In this document: positions 1 to 6,695 of the stretch, in pieces
Layout: each line of letters starts with the position of its first letter
Numbering within the stretch: position 1 is the stretch's first letter
Assembly: GCA_034440515.1 (NCBI GenBank)
Contig: JAWXCF010000081.1
Coordinates: 1 to 14,983, forward strand
Direction: 5' to 3'
Length of the DNA: 14,983 bases
Source of the DNA: JAWXCF01 sp034440515
GTDB lineage: Bacteria; Bacteroidota; Bacteroidia; CAILMK01
Made by a program: the position numbers and the translations under genes
Notes under the pieces: model-generated
Told to the model about the DNA's origin: nothing
Databases searched by the model: none
The model's input: only the letters and a program-made list of their open reading frames with translations

Positions 1-21
1 AATTACCACTTCAATTACCAC
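1..21. repeat. Two 9-bp direct repeats at the window edge
   Basis: AATTACCAC occurs at 1-9 and again at 13-21, a 12-bp period. The window starts inside it, so I cannot tell whether it is the end of a longer array. No terminator hairpin for the adjacent minus-strand gene is visible in 1-71. Confidence 0.3.
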
Positions 22-71
22 CTACAATTTAGGCAGAATTGTTAAACTGTGTATAATTATTCGAAATTTTT

Positions 72-728
72 TTACTCAGCTGTAGCCAAACAAGATTGAA
101 TGTTGGCATTTACAGTTTCAAAGGAAGAGTAGCCTTTAGCTAGTAGATAAGCTTTGCCATTTATAAACATAACCAAAGTAGGGAAACCTGTGATACCAGC
201 CTTAGATGACAACATAAAGTCTTCAACTGCTGCTTGTCTGGTTTCAGGTTTATCCATATTAGCGACAAATTCAACTTCGTCTAATCCAAACTTTGCGGCT
301 ATTTTTCCGTATTCTTCAAAGTTTTCAGGCTTAATTCCATCGTAATAGATACCTCTTTGTAAGGCACTTGCAAATGAGACAACCTTATCTGGAATAGCTA
401 TTCTAAATACAACCATAGCTAAAGCGGCTGGAATGCTGGTAAAAACACTGGTGCCCTCTGCCAAAACATCTACTAAAAAGGCTTCTCCAAATTTTACCCC
501 ACTCGCATTTTCAACATCTCGAAATGCAGTTTTAATGTAAGGAGCAACTTGACCAATTGGGCCAATTCTATCGCCTGTTATCATTCCTCCGCTTATCACA
601 TTAAATTCAAATTCAGTATTATAGTTGTCAAATATTTGATTTATAATAGGGCTAAAGCCATAACACCAGCCACAAAGCGCATCATAAAAATAGCTAATTA
701 GTGGTTTTTCGTTTCCTTTATGTTCCAT
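72..728 (-). CDS. DsbA-family thioredoxin-fold oxidoreductase (cytoplasmic type)
   Basis: This 218-residue protein has the layout of the DsbA/FrnE-like superfamily: a thioredoxin fold with a helical insertion. The active-site pair is C19-G-W-C22, right after the first beta strand. The conserved cis-proline loop is T180-G-F-P183-T near the C-terminus. There is no signal peptide or lipobox, so it probably acts in the cytoplasm on thiols or small-molecule isomerisation rather than in periplasmic disulfide formation. It starts at ATG 728 with no Shine-Dalgarno sequence, which is normal in Bacteroidota. It lies 79 bp downstream of a MATE transporter gene on the same strand and could be the last gene of that unit. 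The family is clear, but the physiological substrate is unknown and FrnE-like versus GST-kappa-like cannot be settled by eye. Confidence 0.88.
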   Translation of the reverse strand: MEHKGNEKPLISYFYDALCGWCYGFSPIINQIFDNYNTEFEFNVISGGMITGDRIGPIGQVAPYIKTAFRDVENASGVKFGEAFLVDVLAEGTSVFTSIPAALAMVVFRIAIPDKVVSFASALQRGIYYDGIKPENFEEYGKIAAKFGLDEVEFVANMDKPETRQAAVEDFMLSSKAGITGFPTLVMFINGKAYLLAKGYSSFETVNANIQSCLATAE

Positions 729-751
729 TTCAGGGTATTATTTATTTGTTG

Positions 752-811
752 ATAATTTCAGACAAACGGCATATTACTCTAAATAATTCTACAATCCAAA
801 CCTGAAATTAT
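752..811. repeat. 10-bp perfect inverted repeat spanning the end of a MATE gene
   Basis: ATAATTTCAG at 752-761 is the exact reverse complement of CTGAAATTAT at 802-811. The second arm covers the stop codon (808-810) of the transporter gene. The 40-bp spacer is long and no T tract follows on the minus strand, so it is not a standard intrinsic terminator. It may be chance in AT-rich DNA. Confidence 0.3.
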
Positions 812-2133
812 TCTAGCATATAGCCCTTCCACTTTCCTGATTTATACATAACATAGCCTCCCAGTCCCAACACCACAACATAAACCAATTCACTTAGCCA
901 AATGATGTTCAAGTCCGTAACCTGATACCGATACAGAATACCTAAGTAAATAAAGTAGGATATTAGTGTGCATAATTCTATGTATATCAAATATTTAGCT
1001 GATCCTGTTCCATTTATACAACCTACCAGACTGTTGCTGATGCAGGCAACAAGCAAAATAGTAAGTACCACCCGCAAAGGTGTCTGCACCAAACTAGAAA
1101 CCTTTAAGTCTTTTGTGTATATTGTTACTATTGACTGATAAAATATAAGTACCAATGCGATAAGTACAAAACATAGTGCTAGACTACTAAATATAGTTTT
1201 TAGAACAATGTTGTTGAATTCTAATACTTTAGCACCAGCAGTACTGATTAGTGTGCTACCTGCCGTGCTAAATGCTAAAATCGGCACCATAATTATAAGA
1301 TAAATATTCTCTATAATAGTACTCGCTGCAACGGCTTCGGTGCTAATTCTTTCTACTAATACGAAGAAAAATATCCAACTAAAACTACTCATCCAACCGT
1401 GAATAAGAGCAGGACTACCGAACTTCATTGTACTTTTTATGATTTTCTTATCTATTCCACTCCAATTGTATAGTAGATAAGGTTTTGTCTTTTTATCAAA
1501 TATTGAGTACAATACAAAGATGACTAAGCCCAATCCCTCAGCTATGGTACTTCCAATTGCTGACCCGTTTAGTCCAAGACCAGGCAATCCAAATTTGCCA
1601 AATACCAGTATGTAGTTCAAAATTGCATTAAAGCCAGCTGTAACTAAGGCAATAATAAATATGATATAGCTGCGCGATATACCCAAATAAAACATATTAA
1701 ATGCGGTAATGAATCCAATAACAGGAAATGAAATGAGCCTGATACCTAAATAGCTATGACATAAACTTCGCAATTCTTGTCCTTGAATTAAAGTATCTAA
1801 TGCAAGATCTAAACTAACATACATAATTGCCGATAAACTGAAAGCTAGGAAACTGAGTATCAACATACCGTGTTTAAATCCGTCTCCTGCTTGTACTATC
1901 TTATTCTTACTGATGCTTTTAGCTACAAATGTTTGAATTCCATTACCTAAGCCGAAAATTAAATAAACAAATCCAAAATGATAAATGCTGCAAAACCCAA
2001 TAGCTGCTAAGGCAATAGAGGAAAGACGTCCAGCAATTAATATATCTGTTATATTAATAAGTAATTCCATTAGCTCAGCCAACATTAAAGGCAGTGCAAC
2101 TGACCATAAGTGTTTGTAGCTAAATGATTTCAT
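808..2133 (-). CDS. MATE-family efflux transporter (copy 1)
   Basis: This 441-residue, strongly hydrophobic protein has the two-fold MatE repeat and about 12 predicted helices, the usual length for the family. The N-terminal helix carries the family-typical LPLMLAELMELL run followed by N27-I-T-D30. The second half has an HGWMSSFSWIFFF segment that aligns with the matching place in the neighbouring transporter. MATE proteins sit in the inner membrane and export cationic drugs or metabolites in exchange for Na+ or H+; the substrate here cannot be read from sequence. It starts at ATG 2133, 69 bp downstream of a clearly paralogous MATE gene. A hairpin with a T run lies between them, so co-transcription may be partial. 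Family assignment is firm; a more precise name such as NorM or DinF is not justified. Confidence 0.92.
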   Translation of the reverse strand: MKSFSYKHLWSVALPLMLAELMELLINITDILIAGRLSSIALAAIGFCSIYHFGFVYLIFGLGNGIQTFVAKSISKNKIVQAGDGFKHGMLILSFLAFSLSAIMYVSLDLALDTLIQGQELRSLCHSYLGIRLISFPVIGFITAFNMFYLGISRSYIIFIIALVTAGFNAILNYILVFGKFGLPGLGLNGSAIGSTIAEGLGLVIFVLYSIFDKKTKPYLLYNWSGIDKKIIKSTMKFGSPALIHGWMSSFSWIFFFVLVERISTEAVAASTIIENIYLIIMVPILAFSTAGSTLISTAGAKVLEFNNIVLKTIFSSLALCFVLIALVLIFYQSIVTIYTKDLKVSSLVQTPLRVVLTILLVACISNSLVGCINGTGSAKYLIYIELCTLISYFIYLGILYRYQVTDLNIIWLSELVYVVVLGLGGYVMYKSGKWKGYMLE

Positions 2134-2183
2134 ATATAATGGAACTAAACGACTAAAATTAAGTTTAATAGCCCCATCTTTTT

Positions 2184-2215
2184 AAAAAACTGGATTAGTT
2201 TCCTAAATCAGTTTT
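2184..2215 (-). terminator. Candidate intrinsic terminator overlapping a MATE stop codon
   Basis: On the minus strand, 13-nt arms (2215-2203 and 2198-2186) form a stem with two adjacent mismatches around a GAAA tetraloop, and six T residues end the structure (2189-2184). The first arm begins at the stop codon (2203-2205) of the upstream MATE gene. The stem is AT-rich, so it would be weak or attenuator-like. Confidence 0.4.
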
Positions 2216-3561
2216 GGCTTTATATGAGGTTTAAGTCTAATGAGTACAAAGATGGTCCCGAGACCCATACATAGACCGTAAATAATCTCTGCCACCCAAA
2301 CCCAAGCTATGGTTATGCCCGGAATGTTACTTACTACAAGGATATAACCTAAGTAAATGACAAGCGTAATGGCTTCTATTATTAAGCTTGACTTAGTATA
2401 GCCTGCACCAGTAATTACATTAAGCAAAATAAAAGACGCCATATAGAGTAGGCTAGCAGAAACAGCTATAAACAAAGCAGTTTTAGCATTTAGAATGACG
2501 TCAATATCATTAGTAAAGTGGCCAATTAACCAATCTGGCACCCAATACGCTACTTGAATTAAGATAAATACGGTAATGAATCCCAGTATAAGGCATCGCT
2601 TGATGATGTAGGGTATTAGTTTGGTCTTTCCAGCACCTATTGCATTACTTACCAGTGTATTAGATGCACTGCCAAAGGCCCAAACTGGTATAATGCTGAG
2701 TAAGTAAATACTTTTAACTACGGTGCTGCTGGCTAATGCAGTGCTGCCCATTTTTTCAATTGAGATGAAGAATATAAACCAACTGCTTACACTTATCCAA
2801 CCCTGAAGCATAACTGGTAACCCAAACTTGATAATACTGGCAAATAGGGCAAAATCTGGCTTGTGAAATACAAATAATTCATACACTTTATTTTGCTTTA
2901 AGACTAAAGAGTAAATTATAAAGGCAACCAAAGCTGAACCTTCTGCTATAACACTGGCAGTAGCCGAGCCTGCAATTCCCATAGCAGGGAATCCGTATAG
3001 CCCGAATACCAATATGTTGTTGAATATTAGATTAACGCTGGCTAAAACTATGGTGGTAAACGTTATAACCGATGTCTTGGTGATTCCAATATAAAACATT
3101 TTAAACGAGATGCTAAGGCAAATAAACATCAAGCCCCACCTACGCACATAAACAAATTCATTAGCTAAGCGATAGACTTCATCGTCTGTAATCATATATC
3201 GCAATGAGACTTTACCTAAAATGCTGATTAAGATGAATAATATAATGGCAATAAAGCCGAACAGAAATAATGATTGATTCAATACATTCCCGGCAACTGG
3301 AAATTGTCTGGCACCATTTCGCCGTCCGATGATGATTTGTACACCCATACCCAAACCTACAGCAATAAATACGAATGTGTAATAAAACAAACTACCCAGC
3401 CCCACTGCACCCAGATTAGATTTATTTATGCTACCCACAACTATAGTATCTGTAATATTTACTATCTGTTCTGCTACGCTAGACAATAATATGGGTAAGG
3501 CAATGCCGTAAATGTGCGCATAACTAAACGGTCTATACTTTGGTAAAGAAATGCCCAACAT
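2203..3561 (-). CDS. MATE-family efflux transporter (copy 2)
   Basis: This is a 452-residue inner-membrane MATE transporter with about 12 helices. N35-I-T-D38 follows an ALPILLSSVAEQ helix, and the second half has a QGWISVSSWFIFF segment. The open frame continues upstream to a TTG at 3573. I chose ATG 3561 because it is the first ATG and gives a normal cytoplasmic N-terminus (MLGISLPKYRPF). It resembles the next gene downstream along its whole length (shared NITD, LVFG.FG.P, GWxSxxSW and IYL motifs at matching places), so the pair arose by tandem duplication, though the copies have diverged a lot. Export of toxic compounds is the family role; the substrate is unknown. Upstream lies a 500-bp stretch holding only a decayed gene, so this gene probably has its own promoter. 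Confidence 0.9.
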   Translation of the reverse strand: MLGISLPKYRPFSYAHIYGIALPILLSSVAEQIVNITDTIVVGSINKSNLGAVGLGSLFYYTFVFIAVGLGMGVQIIIGRRNGARQFPVAGNVLNQSLFLFGFIAIILFILISILGKVSLRYMITDDEVYRLANEFVYVRRWGLMFICLSISFKMFYIGITKTSVITFTTIVLASVNLIFNNILVFGLYGFPAMGIAGSATASVIAEGSALVAFIIYSLVLKQNKVYELFVFHKPDFALFASIIKFGLPVMLQGWISVSSWFIFFISIEKMGSTALASSTVVKSIYLLSIIPVWAFGSASNTLVSNAIGAGKTKLIPYIIKRCLILGFITVFILIQVAYWVPDWLIGHFTNDIDVILNAKTALFIAVSASLLYMASFILLNVITGAGYTKSSLIIEAITLVIYLGYILVVSNIPGITIAWVWVAEIIYGLCMGLGTIFVLIRLKPHIKPKLI

Positions 3562-3628
3562 AATATGGGGCAAAACTACTGTTAAGGCAGAATATAATAG
3601 GTCAAACTACAACCCAATTCTATTAAAA

Positions 3629-4104
3629 TTAGCCAACATATGTAAGCTCGTATGGATCAGTAATATTAAATCTACCAAATGCTTTTAGAAGTTCAACAGG
3701 ATTAGATTTATCTATATTTTTCTCCTAAATAATATTTATAACATATGGTTGTTTCAAACCAAGTATTCTACTTAGGAAGAAAGGCCAAAAAGGTACAGAT
3801 TCATAAGTCTTAAACTTATCTAGAAAATTAAAAATAGTTTACTCTCAATATTTTTAAAACCTTCGTCATAATAAAATACCCATTTTTTGTCGTTAGACAT
3901 CAAGTAACCTATAACTAAATTCAAGTAGCTTAATTTAAATTTAGCGTCTTAAATTTATTCTGTATTGATATCCTTAGACCTGATGTGTCCTTTAATAAAT
4001 CTACGAAGCCTGCTCGTTTATCAATTTATTTCGTATTTCGTTACGATTTATATCTAGTTAAGCTCATTATTAATAGATGATTTAAAAAACTTAACACTAA
4101 CCAT
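3629..4104 (-). pseudogene. Decayed gene resembling a HipA N-terminal-domain (HipA_N) protein
   Basis: No intact gene lies between recA and the MATE gene, but minus-strand fragments in successive frames read as one protein. Fragments run 4104-4054, 4057-4001, 4025-3930, 3948-3820 and 3838-3629. Each of the first four ends in a stop, and the last is broken by TAG at 3725-3727 before a final TAA at 3629-3631. Recognisable pieces, in order, are GFVDLLKDTSGLRISIQ, KLSYLNLVIGYL, NDKKWVFYYDEGFKNIE, YESVPFWPFFLSRI, LGLKQPYV and NIDKSNPVELLKAFGRFNIT. From memory of the family, this order (short beta-rich start, W.F.YDE.F, YES..WPFF..RI, then a VELLKxFG tail) matches stand-alone HipA_N/Couple_hipA proteins, whose full-length relatives are parts of HipA-type toxin kinases. 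That requires about four frameshifts and one nonsense mutation. The 5' limit is uncertain; the first fragment (16 codons) may not belong. The identity is inferred by eye without a database search. Confidence 0.55.
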
Positions 4105-4133
4105 ATTCGCTCAATTCAACTATAAATCATCTA
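4074..4133. repeat. 11-bp perfect inverted repeat at the 3' end of recA
   Basis: TAGATGATTTA at 4074-4084 is the exact reverse complement of TAAATCATCTA at 4123-4133. The second arm lies in the last sense codons of recA (Leu-Asp-Asp-Leu). The spacer is 38 bp and no T run follows on the minus strand, so a terminator role is doubtful. Confidence 0.3.
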
Positions 4134-5223
4134 GGTTTAAATCATCATCATCATTAACTACCCCCTTGGCACTGGTTTCTACCTCCACGGTTTCACCACC
4201 AAATGCACGGGCAATCACTTTTTCTTCAATTTCTGCAGCTAATTCTGGGTTATCTTTCAGCAATTGCTTTACAGCATCACGACCTTGACCTAGTCTGGTT
4301 TCATTGTAACTAAACCAACTGCCACTTTTCTTAACTATGTTATAATCTGTAGCTATGTCTAGTATTTCACCTACTTTGCTAATGCCCTCACCATAAATGA
4401 TGTCAAACTCTGCAATTCTAAAAGGTGGGGCTACTTTGTTTTTAGCAACTTTCACACGGGTACGATTACCTACTACATCTACGCCGTCTTTTATTTGTTG
4501 TATTCTACGAATGTCTAAACGAACACTGGCATAAAACTTTAGAGCATTACCACCAGTTGTAGTTTCTGGACTTCCAAACATTACACCAATTTTATCACGC
4601 AATTGGTTGATGAATATGCAAATACAATTTGTTTTACTTATAGATGCAGTCAATTTTCTTAATGCTTGACTCATTAACCTGGCTTGCAATCCCATTTTGC
4701 TTTCGCCCATATCACCTTCTAGCTCTGCTCTAGGTACTAGTGCTGCAACTGAGTCTATAACGAGTACATCTATAGCACCAGAACGAATTAGATGGTCAGC
4801 TATTTCTAATGCTTGTTCACCGTCATCTGGTTGACTTATTAATAATTGGTCAGTATTTAAACCTAGTTTTTCAGCATAGCTTTTATCAAATGCGTGTTCA
4901 GCATCAACTATCGCACACATACCACCTTTTTTTTGTGCCTCAGCCATTACGTGCATAGCTAGGGTAGTTTTACCGCTAGATTCCGGTCCGTATATTTCTA
5001 CAACCCTACCTTTGGGTAGTCCGCGGGTGCCAAGGGCGATATCTAAGCCCAAACTTCCTGTTGATATGACCTCGACATCAGAACTGGTATTGGCACTTAG
5101 GGTCATTACAATCCCTTTGCCAAATTGTTTTTCTAATTTTTCGACAGTCAATTGTAGCGCCTTGCTTTTCTCACTTTGTTGTTTGTCGTTCTCTTTAACA
5201 ACATCCTTTGCCATTTTAGCCAT
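4120..5223 (-). CDS. recA: Recombinase RecA
   Basis: RecA forms an ATP-dependent filament on single-stranded DNA, drives strand exchange and acts as co-protease for LexA-type repressors. The 367-residue length is normal with a slightly long N-terminus. Walker A is G79-PESSGK-T86, the VDAEHA strand holds catalytic E109, and Walker B is VLVIDS with D157. The MAW loop (GDMGESKMGLQARLMSQALR) is at about 170-189, and the DNA-binding L2 loop with GSPETTTGG is near 217-225. The C-terminus is acidic (NDDDDLNLDDL), as usual. ATG 5223 is used; an internal Met at residue 4 is a possible alternative. It lies 75 bp downstream of nth on the same strand. I see no obvious SOS operator in that gap. Confidence 0.98.
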   Translation of the reverse strand: MAKMAKDVVKENDKQQSEKSKALQLTVEKLEKQFGKGIVMTLSANTSSDVEVISTGSLGLDIALGTRGLPKGRVVEIYGPESSGKTTLAMHVMAEAQKKGGMCAIVDAEHAFDKSYAEKLGLNTDQLLISQPDDGEQALEIADHLIRSGAIDVLVIDSVAALVPRAELEGDMGESKMGLQARLMSQALRKLTASISKTNCICIFINQLRDKIGVMFGSPETTTGGNALKFYASVRLDIRRIQQIKDGVDVVGNRTRVKVAKNKVAPPFRIAEFDIIYGEGISKVGEILDIATDYNIVKKSGSWFSYNETRLGQGRDAVKQLLKDNPELAAEIEEKVIARAFGGETVEVETSAKGVVNDDDDLNLDDL

Positions 5224-5298
5224 ATGCGGGTATCGTGATTCTTCGTTTTTTGGGTTAATGCAATACTACTACCAAAAGGTTTTAGAATTGGTATGAAA

Positions 5299-5970
5299 TC
5301 AGTCTTGTTTATCCACCGATTTTTGCAATTTCAATTGTTGAAAACCAAAATATTTGCAAACAGATTTTAGGCCACATATCTCACATTTAGGTGACCGGGC
5401 TACACAAGCGTATCTGCCGTGTAAAATTAACCAATGGTGAAACTTTGGGACCAATTCCTTTGGTACATATTTTAGCAATTGCAGCTCTACTTGTAGTGGG
5501 GTTTTACTTTTATTCACCAGACCAATTCTTTGCGATACTCTAAATACGTGTGTATCTACAGCCATAGCGGGTTCGTTGTGTATCACGCTAGCTATTACAT
5601 TGGCTGTTTTTCTACCCACACCTGGCAATTTCATTAATTCTTCTCTAGTCCTGGGTATTACTCCAATATATTCATCAGTTACCATCGTGCCCATACCGAA
5701 TAGGTGCTTGGCCTTATTATTAGGGTAGCTAACTGATTTTATATATTCAAATATTTCTGCAACACTGCTTTGCGCTAGTGCTTTTGGGTTAGGGTATGCC
5801 TGAAACAAAGCAGGGGTAATAGTATTGATTCGTTTGTCTGTGCATTGTGCACTAAGTATCACGGCAACTAGTAATTGATATTCATTCTCATAATTTAATT
5901 CAGTTTCTGCAATAGGTATATTCTCTTGAAACCAATCAATTACAATAGGGTATAGCTCTGTCTTACGCAT
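5299..5970 (-). CDS. nth: Endonuclease III (DNA glycosylase/AP lyase)
   Basis: Endonuclease III removes oxidised pyrimidines and cleaves the abasic site by beta-elimination. The 223 residues match the family length. The helix-hairpin-helix LPGVGRKTANVIA (115-127) contains catalytic K121, and the VDTH motif supplies D139. The [4Fe-4S] cluster ligands C189, C196, C199 and C205 have exactly the C-x6-C-x2-C-x5-C spacing of Nth. The ATG at 5970 gives the usual short N-terminus. The gene sits directly upstream of recA on the same strand with a 75-bp gap, so the two repair genes may share a transcript. The 196-bp region to the divergent small membrane-protein gene (5971-6166) should hold its promoter, but I found no convincing TTTG/TAnnTTTG pair there. 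Confidence 0.96.
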   Translation of the reverse strand: MRKTELYPIVIDWFQENIPIAETELNYENEYQLLVAVILSAQCTDKRINTITPALFQAYPNPKALAQSSVAEIFEYIKSVSYPNNKAKHLFGMGTMVTDEYIGVIPRTREELMKLPGVGRKTANVIASVIHNEPAMAVDTHVFRVSQRIGLVNKSKTPLQVELQLLKYVPKELVPKFHHWLILHGRYACVARSPKCEICGLKSVCKYFGFQQLKLQKSVDKQD

Positions 5971-6166
5971 AAGTATTAAGCGGGTAAAGTTGCTAGAAAT
6001 TGTTTAGATTCTAATGCATTCACCCAATTCAATTCTGATTTATTCCAAGTCTTAAAAAGTTCTAAACATCTAAACTTATTAATTTAATATAAGTGAGTAT
6101 TTAAGGAATTTGTAGAACTATTCCAGTATTCGTTTCTTATTGTATTCTTAGTTTATATCACAATTA

Positions 6167-6499
6167 ATGAGACTCAAGCCAAAGGAACAACCAGAGTCAT
6201 ACAAAACTCAATGTATCATATCAATTGGACTATCCATATTGGTTGTGCTGTTGAGTGCCTTATATTGGTTTTGGCCATTTATTGCCTATTCTGTATTATG
6301 TGTTGGCTTGGCTATTTCTTCATTATTAAATGCAAATAAGGTTGAGCCTAGTTTCTTATCTAAAAAATATGAAGAATCTCAAAATGCAGCTCAAAGTGCA
6401 AAGTTTCAGTCAAGAATTGTCATTATTTTAAGCACTTTATGCATTTTTCTTTTTTTTGGTCTCTATTTATTCTTTAGTTTAATAAGTAAGTCCCGATAG
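6167..6499 (+). CDS. Small hypothetical membrane protein, three predicted helices
   Basis: I do not recognise this 110-residue protein. A basic, polar N-terminus (MRLKPKEQPESYKTQ) is followed by two closely spaced hydrophobic helices at about 16-33 and 36-54, joined by an aromatic YWFWPF turn. A polar charged linker (55-81) with KKYEESQNAAQSAKF follows, then a third helix at 84-106 and the short basic tail ISKSR. The layout is common in small Bacteroidota inner-membrane proteins of interferon-induced-transmembrane or DUF4190-like type, but no diagnostic motif is visible. It starts at ATG 6167. It is divergent from nth, and 196 bp separate its stop from the next plus-strand gene, so it is probably monocistronic. 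Confidence 0.7.
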   Translation: MRLKPKEQPESYKTQCIISIGLSILVVLLSALYWFWPFIAYSVLCVGLAISSLLNANKVEPSFLSKKYEESQNAAQSAKFQSRIVIILSTLCIFLFFGLYLFFSLISKSR

Positions 6500-6607
6500 A
6501 ATCATTAAGGTGAATGCCATTTAAGTATTTGATTAACAGTACTAAAGGTATTAACTAATTCTAATTAATTTAATAAGATTGTCAATTAAATTAATAATGT
6601 GTATGGT

Positions 6608-6623
6608 TTAACTAATTAGTTAA
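6608..6623. promoter_or_regulatory. 16-bp perfect palindrome upstream of the T9SS-exported protein
   Basis: TTAACTAATTAGTTAA is a perfect 16-bp palindrome. Its left ten bases (TTAACTAATT) occur again at 6551-6560. Fourteen bases downstream lies TAGCTTTC (6638-6645), one mismatch from the Bacteroidota -7 consensus TAnnTTTG, which would place the palindrome over the -33 region. The surrounding DNA is extremely AT-rich, so chance is a real alternative. The rest of 6500-6695 shows nothing else I can name. Confidence 0.3.
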
Positions 6624-6695
6624 TCTTTCGCTTTAGGTAGCTTTCGTATTTATTAGCAACTATATTAACCATTAATCAAATTGAGCTGTATTATT

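Noticed and set aside
3571..3578. TAGTTTTG on the minus strand, a perfect TAnnTTTG match before the second MATE gene
   Set aside because: It ends only 9 bp before the chosen ATG (3561) and no TTG lies at the right distance upstream; it would demand a nearly leaderless mRNA.
5012..5296. Plus-strand open frame of 94 codons
   Set aside because: It lies antisense to the start of recA, has no family features, and is explained by recA codon usage.
5224..5298. TAGTATTG-like -7 element for recA
   Set aside because: One mismatch, no -33 partner and close spacing to nth; too weak to call a promoter.
6072..6095. Inverted repeat ACTTAT...ATAAGT upstream of the small membrane-protein gene
   Set aside because: Only 6-bp arms in very AT-rich DNA; expected by chance.
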